Shown here piece by piece: positions 1-6,690 of a DNA stretch of 27,825 nt. Location of the stretch: the NCBI RefSeq assembly GCF_036997615.1, contig NZ_JAWLQA010000041.1. One strand, 5' to 3'. A program made the position numbers and the translations under genes. The notes below the pieces were generated by a model. It made no database searches, was not told the origin of the DNA, and saw only the letters and a list, made by a program, of their open reading frames with translations. Position 1 is the stretch's first letter. Every line of letters starts with the position of its first letter. The DNA comes from Brachyspira sp949287565. Its GTDB lineage: Bacteria > Spirochaetota > Brachyspiria > Brachyspirales > Brachyspiraceae.

Positions 1-56
1 TAAACTCTAAACTCTAAACTCTAAACTCTAAACTCTAAACTCTAAACTCTAAACTC
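1..56. repeat. Heptanucleotide tandem repeat (TAAACTC)8
   Basis: Eight exact copies of TAAACTC run from the first base of the window, so the true array may be longer to the left. The last copy is followed at once by GTTTA, so TAAAC-TC-GTTTA forms a small inverted repeat at 50-61. The array lies about 270 bp upstream of the Imm51-type gene. An array this clean is a typical site for slipped-strand copy-number change. No gene is visible on its left side, so what it would control is unknown. Confidence 0.95.
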
Positions 57-325
57 GTTTAAAGTTTAAATGATATTAGAATAATTTTAAATTTATAAAA
101 TATATTATATTTTTTATAAAAGTTAAAATAATTTACAAAATTTAATTATAAATGTTTATTAATTTTATAAAATTAAAAGTAAATAATAATTTAAAAATAT
201 TATAAAACTAGTTATAAAAATTGTTCACCTCTGGTAAGTTTACTTTACAGAGCCTTTTCCATAGGCACGTAAAGCTAACGAATAATTTTTATTAGTAATA
301 TAAAAAAATTAATTAAAAGGAAATA
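57..325. other. Gene-free AT-rich stretch with one GC-richer structured patch
   Basis: No convincing gene is seen. Positions 57-215 are almost pure A/T. From about 224 to 284 there is a sharply GC-richer patch with two possible hairpins: CTCTGGTAA (229-237) can pair with TTACAGAG (one bulged G), and GCCT (252-255) can pair with AGGC (263-266). AT-only DNA resumes before the Shine-Dalgarno (AAGGA, 317-321) of the next gene. The patch could be a leader RNA of that gene or a degraded dispersed repeat. It fits no riboswitch class that I can name. Confidence 0.5.
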
Positions 326-676
326 ATGATGAGCAATAATTTTGATGAAAAAATAAAACCTTTCTTTTTTGTGGAACATGAAGATACAGCTTCTCTTTGT
401 CTTAATGTCGGTGAATATAAAGCAGAAATATTTGAAGAAAGAGAAGATGAAGGATTTGAAGGCGGCGGATATGATTGGCAGTCTTTAGCTTTGGTGTTTT
501 TAGATGAAAAAGTTCCGGAATTAAGAGATGTTATTGATTTTGATTCTGAAGCAAGTATGTTCTGTACTTACAGCAGTGATATTGAAGCATTAAAGAAATT
601 TGCTTTATTATTTAAAGAGGCATGTGAAGATGATAAATTAATAAGAGATTTATTTTCTAGAGCTGAACTTGATTAA
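326..676 (+). CDS. Immunity protein 51 (Imm51) family protein, orphan
   Basis: A 116-residue acidic cytosolic protein that I place in the Imm51 family of polymorphic-toxin immunity proteins. Features that suggest this are the G-F-E-G-G-G-Y-D-W segment at residues 43-51, followed by S-L-A, and the F-D-S-E-A-x-M-F motif at 72-79. The 116-residue length is normal for a single-domain immunity protein. Members are believed to bind and neutralise a cognate toxin domain; no toxin gene is visible here, so it may be an orphan defending against neighbours' toxins. Two ATGs stand in tandem (326 and 329). The Shine-Dalgarno AAGGA at 317-321 lies 4 nt from the first and 7 nt from the second, so the second is the slightly better start. 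An Rpn-type nuclease with its own promoter follows. The family call is from memory of the motif, not from a search. Confidence 0.72.
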   Translation: MMSNNFDEKIKPFFFVEHEDTASLCLNVGEYKAEIFEEREDEGFEGGGYDWQSLALVFLDEKVPELRDVIDFDSEASMFCTYSSDIEALKKFALLFKEACEDDKLIRDLFSRAELD

Positions 677-687
677 TATATAGTTTT

Positions 688-716
688 TTGACAAACTTAA
701 TAATTATTAGTATAAT
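688..716 (+). promoter_or_regulatory. Consensus sigma-70 promoter of the Rpn-type gene, apparently leaderless
   Basis: A perfect TTGACA (688-693) and a perfect TATAAT (711-716) are separated by 17 bp. The usual start of transcription, seven bases after the -10 hexamer, falls on position 723, which is the A of the gene's ATG. No Shine-Dalgarno sequence is present between promoter and start codon. Confidence 0.8.
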
Positions 717-722
717 ATATTT

Positions 723-1604
723 ATGAGTAATACTTTAAATACTAAAGAATATTTCAATCCTTTGAATGATTACTTTATGCGTTATATGTTTGCTAAAGAA
801 GGACATGAACATATTTTACTTAATTTAATTAATTCTGTAAGAGCTGACTATAATCAAGAGATATTTGAAGAAGTAAAAGTTCTTAATACTTTTAATTTAA
901 AAGAAACTGTAAATGATAAACAGTCAATAGTAGATGTAAGAGCAGTTACAAAAAGCGGCGAAACTGTTTTAGTAGAAATACAGAGAGTAGGAAATCAATC
1001 ATTTGTTTACAGAAGTTTATACTATTGGGCTAAAGGCTATATATCTAATTTAAGAAATAATGAAAAATATAATGATTTAAAACAGGTTATAGTTATTAAT
1101 ATTTTGGATTTCAATTTGTTAAAGGATATTGATAAAGAACATAGTTGTTATGTAATAAAAGAATTAGAAACTAATCATATACTTACTAATCATTTGGAAA
1201 TGCACTTCCTAGAACTTCCTAAATATTTATCTAGTACTTCAAGTCTTACAGATGAATTAAATGCTTGGTTTTGTTTTTTAACAATTAAAGAAAAAAGAGA
1301 AAAAATGGAGGAAATTATGAAAATGTTAGTTAAAAAAAATCCTATAATGAAAGAAGTTTATGATGAATATAATAAATTTGTAGATACAAAAGATTTATTT
1401 GAAAATTATGCAGAATATGAGAATAATTATTTTGATATATTAGCCTTAAGTGAGGAAAGAATGAAAGGCAGAGAAGAAGGCAGAGAAGAAGGAGAAAAAA
1501 ATAAGGCAATATCCATAGCTAAAAGTTTAAAAAAGTCAGGTTTGGATGCCAAATTTATAAGCGAGAATACCGGATTAAGTATTAAAGAAATAGAAAAATT
1601 ATAA
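723..1604 (+). CDS. Rpn family PD-(D/E)XK nuclease (recombination-promoting nuclease / putative transposase)
   Basis: A 293-residue protein of the Rpn/PDDEXK_2 family: DNA endonucleases related to the RpnA-E proteins, which are linked to RecA-independent recombination and often annotated as transposases. The N-terminus has the family hallmark F-N-P-L-N-D-Y-F followed by a K-E-G-H-E segment. The nuclease core is visible as D71 (in S-I-V-D-V-R-A) and E85-x-Q87 (in V-L-V-E-I-Q-R), the D...E-x-Q form of the motif. The C-terminus holds the G-R-E-E-G linker encoded by a 12-bp direct duplication (1467-1490), then a helical tail of the A-K-x-L-K-K-S-G...T-G-L-S type seen across the family. The start is supported by the conserved N-terminus although it lacks a Shine-Dalgarno. 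No inverted repeats or target duplications flank it, so I do not call a mobile element. Confidence 0.88.
   Translation: MSNTLNTKEYFNPLNDYFMRYMFAKEGHEHILLNLINSVRADYNQEIFEEVKVLNTFNLKETVNDKQSIVDVRAVTKSGETVLVEIQRVGNQSFVYRSLYYWAKGYISNLRNNEKYNDLKQVIVINILDFNLLKDIDKEHSCYVIKELETNHILTNHLEMHFLELPKYLSSTSSLTDELNAWFCFLTIKEKREKMEEIMKMLVKKNPIMKEVYDEYNKFVDTKDLFENYAEYENNYFDILALSEERMKGREEGREEGEKNKAISIAKSLKKSGLDAKFISENTGLSIKEIEKL
1467..1490 (+). repeat. 12-bp in-frame tandem duplication encoding Gly-Arg-Glu-Glu twice
   Basis: GGCAGAGAAGAA occurs twice head to tail (1467-1478 and 1479-1490) inside the Rpn-type gene. Gain or loss of a unit would change linker length by four residues without shifting the frame. 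Confidence 0.9.
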
Positions 1605-1670
1605 ACTCATAACAAATTTGTTTATAATATCATAAGTAAGTTTTATTAATTTAATGATAGGAGTGGTGCT

Positions 1671-3119
1671 ATGAACATAATAGAAGAAATAAATCAATTA
1701 CATGAAAATGATGAACATGAAAAAATTATTGATATTATAACTGAAATTCCTGAAGATGAAAGAAGTGCAGAACTTTTTAGTTTGCTTGCCAGAGCCTATA
1801 ATAATATAGAAAAGTATGATGAAGCATTGAACAATTTAATGTATATAAGAGAAGAAGGCATTGATGATGCTTTGTGGAATTATAGGGTAGGTTATGCTTA
1901 TTATTATAAAGGCGATAAAGAGAATGCAGAGATGTATTTTAAAAAGGCTTATGATTTAAATAATGATGATACAGATGCTTATAATTTTTATATGCTATGT
2001 TCTGAAGATAAAGATGATGGAATAAATTTTGAAGAGAGAGTTGATAGGTTTTGGAAATGGTTTGAGGAAAATGAAAAAGTTATATCTGATTTTATAGAGC
2101 AAAAATCTGATATGTCATCAGATGAAATAATTGAATTTATTTCTAATGGTGTAGCTTTAATATCAAACAATTTGCAGTTTGTTTTTGGTGGTAATTATGA
2201 GTTTACATTTACTGTAGAGGGCAAAGAATATTTATTTTATTTTACACCTAGAATAGTAGCTGCTATGCCTGAGAAATTAAAAAGTAAATGGAAGTTCTTT
2301 CCTTATATGCAAAAACAAGATATAGCTAACTCTAATTTTAGAATGTATAATAAAGATTTAAGCTTTAAAGAAATTTTGGTATATCCTGAATATGATGAAG
2401 ATACTAATTTCTTTAATTTGAAATTCTATAATAAAAAATTAAATGAACTAGAAGAAGATTATGCATACAATGCTTTTTATATAATGCTTGAACATGCAGT
2501 AGGCGAGAATATATTCAAATTATATTTATTTGGAAATGTTGAAAAAAGTGATAAAAAACTTGATGGTATGATAGAGCTTACAAAACTTTATGATTTTATA
2601 ATGGACACTCTAAAAAATAAAAATAAGGAAATTATTCTAGACCCTATAAATAGATATACAGTTTATGAGTGTAAGCCTACAGATAATTTTTTCAGAGAAG
2701 ATATATTTATGGGTAATACATGCTATATGGAACTTATTGATGATTATGTTAATTATAATATAGATGCTATTGTTAATATTTCTAAAATGGGGGCAAGGGC
2801 TGTATATTTGACTTATGTATTTTCAGATAATAAAGATAATGATTTTAACGATGAAAATATAAATCAAAAACTCTTTGATGAAAGAAATAAGATTACAGAT
2901 GAGCTTGAAAGTATGATGGGTGAGAAAGGAAGCGGTAAAGAAATAGGTATACTATTAGGCAGTGCTTTTGGAATACTATGCGGATATATAGACTTACTTT
3001 TATACAATCAAGATGAGTTTATAAAGAGAGCTGAAGAAGTATTAAAAAAATACAATTATAAATTTAGATTATTAAGATTTAGACAGTATTCAGAAGTTCT
3101 AAAAGAATTCAATGATTAA
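1671..3119 (+). CDS. Tetratricopeptide-repeat protein with an uncharacterised C-terminal domain
   Basis: A 482-residue, acidic, apparently cytosolic protein without a signal peptide. The N-terminal part has two recognisable TPR helix pairs (about residues 33-66 and 67-100, with the G-Y-A-Y-Y-Y-K-G-D and A-x-x-Y-F-K-K-A-Y signatures). From about residue 127 a different region begins with a W-K-W-F-E-E-N-E helix, followed by alternating beta-rich stretches (for example G-G-N-Y-E-F-T-F and the Y-x-A-F-Y-I-M-L-E helix). I cannot name this domain. TPR modules usually mediate protein-protein contacts. The start is well supported: AGGAG at 1659-1663 is 7 nt from the ATG. The gene follows the Imm51 and Rpn-type genes on the same strand and ends at a strong hairpin. 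A link to immunity or toxin systems is suggested only by position. Confidence 0.75.
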   Translation: MNIIEEINQLHENDEHEKIIDIITEIPEDERSAELFSLLARAYNNIEKYDEALNNLMYIREEGIDDALWNYRVGYAYYYKGDKENAEMYFKKAYDLNNDDTDAYNFYMLCSEDKDDGINFEERVDRFWKWFEENEKVISDFIEQKSDMSSDEIIEFISNGVALISNNLQFVFGGNYEFTFTVEGKEYLFYFTPRIVAAMPEKLKSKWKFFPYMQKQDIANSNFRMYNKDLSFKEILVYPEYDEDTNFFNLKFYNKKLNELEEDYAYNAFYIMLEHAVGENIFKLYLFGNVEKSDKKLDGMIELTKLYDFIMDTLKNKNKEIILDPINRYTVYECKPTDNFFREDIFMGNTCYMELIDDYVNYNIDAIVNISKMGARAVYLTYVFSDNKDNDFNDENINQKLFDERNKITDELESMMGEKGSGKEIGILLGSAFGILCGYIDLLLYNQDEFIKRAEEVLKKYNYKFRLLRFRQYSEVLKEFND

Positions 3120-3129
3120 TTAAATAAGA

Positions 3130-3167
3130 AATAGTAATGTGCTTTTTTAGTGCATTGCTATTTTTTT
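3130..3167 (+). terminator. Rho-independent terminator after the TPR gene
   Basis: The arm AATAGTAATGTGC (3130-3142) pairs with GTGCATTGCTATT (3150-3162) over 13 bp, including three G-U pairs, around a 7-nt loop. It is followed by a T-run through 3167. It lies 11 bp past the stop codon. Confidence 0.88.
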
Positions 3168-3201
3168 ATAATTAATTGTATATTAAAAATATATATTTTT
3201 T

Positions 3202-3232
3202 GTATATACTTAAACAATATATTTTGTCAAAA
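3202..3232 (-). repeat. Composite element, box A copy 1 (promoter-like)
   Basis: Read on the minus strand, it holds TTGACA (3230-3225) and TATATA (3208-3203) 16 bp apart, a plausible leftward promoter pointing at the 3' end of the TPR gene. It is nearly identical to the box at 3573-3604. Confidence 0.6.
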
Positions 3233-3258
3233 TAATTTTTTTTAATTTAAAATATTTG

Positions 3259-3435
3259 CAGGGCTTTGCTGCGAAGCACACAGACGTGCCGCACCTCACT
3301 TCTTTTGCGACCTAAGGAAGTGCTTGCGACTGAAAGGAGTACCTGACGAAGTCCACTGTAAGTGTAGGTATAGTATTGCCACAAAGAAGCTATATCCTCA
3401 ACAAGCTGGGATACGCTTCGCGAAAGGCTATATTT
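3259..3435. repeat. GC-rich patch of unknown nature in composite element copy 1
   Basis: About 175 bp with much higher GC than the surrounding DNA. It holds short internal repeats (TTGCGAC twice, near 3305 and 3325) and possible hairpins, such as CACTTC near 3297 with GAAGTG near 3318. Open but startless frames run across parts of both strands. It resembles neither tRNA nor rRNA. The most economical reading is a dispersed intergenic repeat or a decayed gene fragment. Confidence 0.5.
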
Positions 3436-3514
3436 AGCTTAAATTTAATAAATTATTTTACAAGTAAGACAATTTTAGTATGATTTAATACTAATTTTAT
3501 ACTTGCACTTTTTG

Positions 3515-3540
3515 CAACTTTTTGCGGCGGGAAAAAGTTG
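3515..3540. repeat. Intergenic hairpin, copy 1 (loop GCGGCGGG)
   Basis: CAACTTTTT (3515-3523) pairs perfectly with AAAAAGTTG (3532-3540) around the loop GCGGCGGG. The same loop, in reverse complement and with a different but still self-complementary stem, occurs at 22424-22449, and a looser relative lies at 3771-3797. Confidence 0.85.
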
Positions 3541-3550
3541 AATAAAAAAA

Positions 3551-3602
3551 TTGACAAACTTAAAAATTTTAAGTATATACCTAAACAAATATACTTTGTC
3601 AA
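3551..3602. promoter_or_regulatory. Symmetric bidirectional promoter-like element sharing one -10 box
   Basis: On the plus strand TTGACA (3551-3556) is 17 bp from TATATA (3574-3579). On the minus strand TTGACA (3602-3597) is 17 bp from the same TATATA, which is its own reverse complement. The outer arms TTGACAAA and TTTGTCAA are perfect inverted repeats. Rightward transcription would lead toward the flavin reductase gene and leftward into the first composite unit. Confidence 0.6.
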
Positions 3603-3654
3603 AAAATAAAGTTATATTTTGTTTTTAATATCTGGGGCTTTGCCCCATACCCCA

Positions 3655-3678
3655 GTTCTTTTATTGGTATAAAAGAAC
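3655..3678. repeat. Hairpin GTTCTTTTA / TAAAAGAAC with an alternative pairing partner
   Basis: GTTCTTTTA (3655-3663) pairs with TAAAAGAAC (3670-3678); a further T-A pair (3664/3669) closes a TGGT loop. The AGTTCTTTT arm can instead pair with a second AAAAGAACT at 3680-3688, so two exclusive structures are possible. The order stem, AAAAGAACCAAAAG, TGCA resembles that around the hairpin at 22424-22449. Confidence 0.7.
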
Positions 3679-3770
3679 CAAAAGAACTGCATTTTTTATA
3701 TAAATTTAGGTTATATCCTATATTTAGTAAGTATTTTTAAAATATAAAGTTCTAGCAATTGCGTTTTTTG

Positions 3771-3797
3771 CAACTTTTTTGTGCGGCAAAAAAGTTG
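3771..3797. repeat. Intergenic hairpin, copy 2 (loop GTGCGGC)
   Basis: CAACTTTTTT (3771-3780) pairs with AAAAAAGTTG (3788-3797) over 10 bp with loop GTGCGGC. It closes the second composite unit, as the hairpin at 3515-3540 closes the first. Confidence 0.8.
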
Positions 3798-3977
3798 ATA
3801 ATAATTATATAATGTGTAGTAGTAGGCAAAATGAAATCGTTTCAGTATATATAAGTAATTTTCAAATATAATAATTTTTATATTTACTAAATATTAGTTT
3901 ATTATTTTTTTGCTTGTTTTTTATTATAAATTAATTATCATGTTAAATATTTTTTAATATTTAAGGAGTATTTCATC

Positions 3978-4481
3978 ATGGAAAAAATAAATTTGGCAAA
4001 AGCATCATTAATCACTTCTCCAAATCCTGTAGCATTAGTATGCATTAATAAACCTGATGGAGAAACTAATGTTACTGCAGTATCTTGGTATACTTATTTA
4101 TCTTATAATCCAAGTATGATAGCTTATGCAATGGCTAAAGATTCTTATGGCGGCGAGTTAGTTCGTGAAAATAAAAAAGTGATAATTACGATTCCTAGTG
4201 AAAATATTAAAGAAATTGTAGTGGGATGCGGTATGTATAGCGGAAGAGAAATTGATAAAATAAGAAACTTGGGAATAAAAATGCAAAGTATTCCTACAAG
4301 TGATATAAAAATTCCTCTTCATAGTGCAGCTGCTATTCAATGTAATTTAAAAGAATTTATTGAAACCGGAGATCATTATTTATATATATGTAATGTTGAA
4401 GAAGTATATGCTGATTATAAAGAAAAACCTGTATTTGCTTGGGAGGGTTATTCTAAAATAGCAGCAGCTAAAGAGCTGTAA
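3978..4481 (+). CDS. Flavin reductase-like / FMN-binding split-barrel protein
   Basis: A 167-residue protein with the flavin-reductase-like (flavoredoxin) fold. It begins with the segment A-S-L-I-T-S-P-N-P-V-A-L-V, continues into N-V-T-A-V-S-W-Y-T-Y-L-S-Y-N-P (about 30-46), which in the family lines the FMN site, and has the E-T-G-D-H-Y-L-Y-I-C-N-V-E segment near residues 129-141 that precedes the last strands. Members bind FMN non-covalently and carry electrons or reduce flavin using NAD(P)H; the true partner cannot be told. The start is clear: AAGGAG at 3963-3968, 9 nt from the ATG. It stands alone between the gene-free repeat region and the convergent glutamate dehydrogenase, with which it shares the hairpin at 4540-4570. 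Confidence 0.85.
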   Translation: MEKINLAKASLITSPNPVALVCINKPDGETNVTAVSWYTYLSYNPSMIAYAMAKDSYGGELVRENKKVIITIPSENIKEIVVGCGMYSGREIDKIRNLGIKMQSIPTSDIKIPLHSAAAIQCNLKEFIETGDHYLYICNVEEVYADYKEKPVFAWEGYSKIAAAKEL

Positions 4482-4539
4482 TAATTATTCATTAAAAATA
4501 TTAATTATTTTAATTTTACTTTACTGAGATAATAATAAA

Positions 4540-4570
4540 GCCGTTAGTATATCTTAAATATACTAACGGC
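4540..4570 (-). terminator. Terminator hairpin between the flavin reductase gene and gdhA
   Basis: GCCGTTAGTATAT (4540-4552) is perfectly complementary to ATATACTAACGGC (4558-4570), a 13-bp stem with a 5-nt loop. On the minus strand the stem is followed by TTTATTATTAT, so it works best for gdhA, whose stop codon is 23 bp upstream. It may also stop plus-strand readthrough from the flavin reductase. Confidence 0.85.
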
Positions 4571-4593
4571 ATACAGCATTTTATTAAATAAAA

Positions 4594-5946
4594 TTAAACT
4601 AAACCGTAAGGAATCATAATATCGGCAACTTTAACAAATCCTGCTATATTAGCACCTTTCAAATAATCACCTTTGAATCCGTACTCTTCAGCAGTTTGAT
4701 AACAAGTATTGTGAATATTAGTCATAATATTTTTAAGTTTGTTATCAGTATAATCAAAATCCCATTTATCCATAGAAGCATTTTGCTGCATCTCTAAAGC
4801 AGAAGTAGCAACACCTCCAGCATTTGTAGCTTTACCAGGTGCGAACAATATTCCAGCTTTTTGGAATACTTCAACAGCTTCAGGAGTAGAAGGCATATTA
4901 GCACCCTCAGTAACAGATATACATCCGTTTTTAACTAATGTTTCAGCACTTTTAGCATCAAGTTCATTTTGAGTAGCACAAGGCAAAGCGATATCGCAAG
5001 CAATGTCCCAAATGTTTCCGTTTTCCATATATTTAGCAGAAGAATGAGCATTAACATACTCTTTAATTCTTTTTCTTTCTACTTCTTTTAATCTTTTTAC
5101 AGTGTCTAAATTGATGCCGTTTTCATCATAAATAACTCCGTTAGAGTCAGAACAAGCAACAACTTTAGCACCTAATTGAGTAGCTTTCTGCATCGCATAT
5201 ATAGCAACGTTACCAGAACCAGAAACTATAACTTTTTTACCTTCAAAACCATTTTTGCCGTTAGTTTTAAGCATAAGGTCAGTAAAGTATACAAGTCCAT
5301 AACCAGTAGCTTCAGTACGAGCTAAAGAACCGCCGTAACCTAAGCCTTTACCTGTTAATACACCAGGCTCAAATCTATTTTTAAGTCTTTTATATTGACC
5401 GAATAAATATCCAATCTCTCTAGCACCAACTCCAATATCACCAGCAGGTACATCTATATCATATCCTATATGTCTTTGAAGTTCAGTCATGAAGCTTTGG
5501 CAGAAACGCATAACTTCATTGTCGCTTTTTCCTTTAGGATCAAAATCTGAACCTCCTTTACCTCCGCCTATAGGTAAGCCAGTTAAAGCATTCTTAAATA
5601 TTTGTTCAAAACTTAAGAATTTGATAATACCTAAATAAACTGATGGGTGAAAGCGAAGTCCGCCTTTGTATGGTCCTATAACGCTTGAGAACTGTACACG
5701 GAAACCTCTGTTTACATGTATTTCTCCTTTATCATCCATCCAAGGAACTCTGAACATAATTTGTCTTTCAGGTTCGCATATTCTTTCTATTATCTTTTGT
5801 TCAATATAATGAGGCTTTTTCTTTAGTACAACTTCTAAGGTGTTTAACACTTCTTTCACTGCTTGGTGAAATTCTACTTCACCAGGATTTCTTTTCACTA
5901 TTCTGTTGTAAATGGCTTCTAATTGTTCGTTCATTTGAGAAGACAT
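4594..5946 (-). CDS. gdhA: NADP-specific glutamate dehydrogenase
   Basis: A 450-residue hexameric-type glutamate dehydrogenase (EC 1.4.1.4), the usual length. It reversibly aminates 2-oxoglutarate with ammonia and NADPH, linking carbon and nitrogen metabolism in the cytosol. Substrate-site lysines are visible as K94 in G-P-Y-K-G-G-L-R-F-H and K130 in G-G-G-K-G-G-S-D-F-D, and the catalytic aspartate as D170 in P-A-G-D-I-G-V-G. The Rossmann loop G-S-G-N-V-A is at 243-248, followed by a C-S-D-S-N-G segment of the kind seen in NADP-dependent enzymes. The start has AAGGAGA 7 nt upstream. The gene is monocistronic: own consensus promoter on one side, strong terminator on the other. Confidence 0.97.
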   Translation of the reverse strand: MSSQMNEQLEAIYNRIVKRNPGEVEFHQAVKEVLNTLEVVLKKKPHYIEQKIIERICEPERQIMFRVPWMDDKGEIHVNRGFRVQFSSVIGPYKGGLRFHPSVYLGIIKFLSFEQIFKNALTGLPIGGGKGGSDFDPKGKSDNEVMRFCQSFMTELQRHIGYDIDVPAGDIGVGAREIGYLFGQYKRLKNRFEPGVLTGKGLGYGGSLARTEATGYGLVYFTDLMLKTNGKNGFEGKKVIVSGSGNVAIYAMQKATQLGAKVVACSDSNGVIYDENGINLDTVKRLKEVERKRIKEYVNAHSSAKYMENGNIWDIACDIALPCATQNELDAKSAETLVKNGCISVTEGANMPSTPEAVEVFQKAGILFAPGKATNAGGVATSALEMQQNASMDKWDFDYTDNKLKNIMTNIHNTCYQTAEEYGFKGDYLKGANIAGFVKVADIMIPYGLV

Positions 5947-5986
5947 AAATTAATCTCCTTTTTTTATTTTTTTATTTGTTGAAACT

Positions 5987-6014
5987 ATTATATACTAAAT
6001 AGTATTATTGTCAA
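5987..6014 (-). promoter_or_regulatory. gdhA promoter with an inverted repeat in its spacer
   Basis: On the minus strand TTGACA (6014-6009) and TATAAT (5992-5987) are 16 bp apart, both perfect consensus. The spacer contains the inverted repeat TACTA-AA-TAGTA (5993-6004), a good position for a repressor operator. Confidence 0.75.
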
Positions 6015-6057
6015 TAGTAATGTTACCGGTTTTTTATTGATATTACTATTTTTTTAA
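6013..6057. promoter_or_regulatory. Inverted repeat AATAGTAAT / ATTACTATT upstream of gdhA
   Basis: AATAGTAAT (6013-6021) is exactly complementary to ATTACTATT (6042-6050), and a T-run follows on the plus strand. It touches the -35 box of gdhA. It might be a regulator site or a terminator for plus-strand transcription; no gene explains the latter. Confidence 0.4.
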
Positions 6058-6137
6058 ACAAATTTATAATTTTTATATAAAAAATTGAAATATGGTTTAA
6101 AATGTTGTATTTTTAAATAATAATTAAGGAATATATT

Positions 6138-6670
6138 ATGTATAAATAAAAATATAAACCCAAAACAAAAGATGAATTAATAGATTTGATAGATAAAAAA
6201 TAAAGTTTGATAGAATAAATACAAGCTTAATAACTGATATGTCAGGATTATTTAAAAATTCTATACTAAGAAATTTCAAAGGCATTGAAACTTGGGATAC
6301 TTCAAAAGTAACAGATATGAGTTATATGTTCTGCGGTGCTAAAAGCTTTAATCATGATATATCTAATTGGAATGTTTCTAAAGTTAAGAATATGAGTAAT
6401 ATGTTTTGCTTTGCGGAAAAATTTAATCAGCCTTTGAATAATTGGGACGTTTCTAATGTTACAAATATGGAAAATATGTTTAGGATTGCGAGAGTATTTA
6501 ATCAGCCTTTAGATAATTGGAATGTAAGTAAAGTAAAAAATATTGATGGTATGTTTTGGGTAGCTGATAGTTTTAATCAAAATTTAGATTCTTGGGTTTT
6601 GGAAAAAAATGCAAAGATGTATATGTCTTTTTACTGGGATAATACTCCTTTTTGGTATAAAAGTGAGTAA
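6138..6670 (+). pseudogene. Broken DUF285/BspA-type surface repeat protein gene
   Basis: DUF285 repeats are plain from 6239 to the end: four units of the W-[DN]-[VT]-S-[KN]-V-x-[DN]-M-x-x-M-F kind with F-N-x-x-[LI] between them. Proteins of this type are abundant surface or secreted LRR-like repeats in Brachyspira and other gut bacteria. The original start appears to be ATG 6138, with AAGGA at 6126-6130, 7 nt upstream. Translated from there, the frame gives Met-Tyr-Lys and then TAA (6147-6149). Past that stop, the same frame reads K-Y-K-P-K-T-K-D-E-L-I-D-L-I-D-K-K. It then meets a second stop after an A6 run (6195-6200). Adding one A would join it to I-K-F-D-R-I-N-T-S-L-I-T-D-M-S-G, the lead-in to the repeats. 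The intact part could still start at ATG 6239 (143 residues), but no ribosome site is seen there. Both lesions fall in the N-terminal third. Confidence 0.8.
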
Positions 6671-6690
6671 TAGATAATTGGTATTGAAAA

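Larger units (their letters stand above)
3168..3977. other. Gene-free region with two copies of a composite intergenic element
   Basis: No ORF here has a usable start codon and ribosome site. The region contains two related units. Each begins with a 31-33 bp box containing TAAACAA and TTTGTCAAAA (3202-3232 and 3573-3604; two substitutions and one indel between them). Each continues into a GC-richer patch containing GGGCTTTGC (3263-3271 and 3635-3643) and ends in a hairpin of the CAACTTTTT type (3515-3540 and 3771-3797). The first GC-rich patch is long (about 3259-3435) and contains direct repeats such as TTGCGAC; reading frames are open across parts of it on both strands but without starts. 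This looks like a dispersed chromosomal repeat rather than genes. Confidence 0.75.

Noticed and set aside
1..56. CRISPR-like array
   Set aside because: The units are 7 bp with no spacers; this is a simple tandem repeat. The same holds for 27761-27800.
224..284. c-di-GMP-I (GEMM) or other known riboswitch
   Set aside because: Only a short stretch resembles the GEMM core; the paired elements and the tetraloop/receptor parts are missing.
723..1604. Complete mobile element around the Rpn-type gene
   Set aside because: No terminal inverted repeats or target duplications are visible; family members are usually single genes in spite of the transposase label.
3259..3435. rRNA/tRNA fragment or small protein gene in the GC-rich patch
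   Set aside because: No cloverleaf or rRNA motif is recognisable, and the open frames lack start codons and ribosome sites.
3832..3844. Inverted repeat TGAAA-TCG-TTTCA as an operator
   Set aside because: Only five base pairs, with no promoter placed convincingly next to it.
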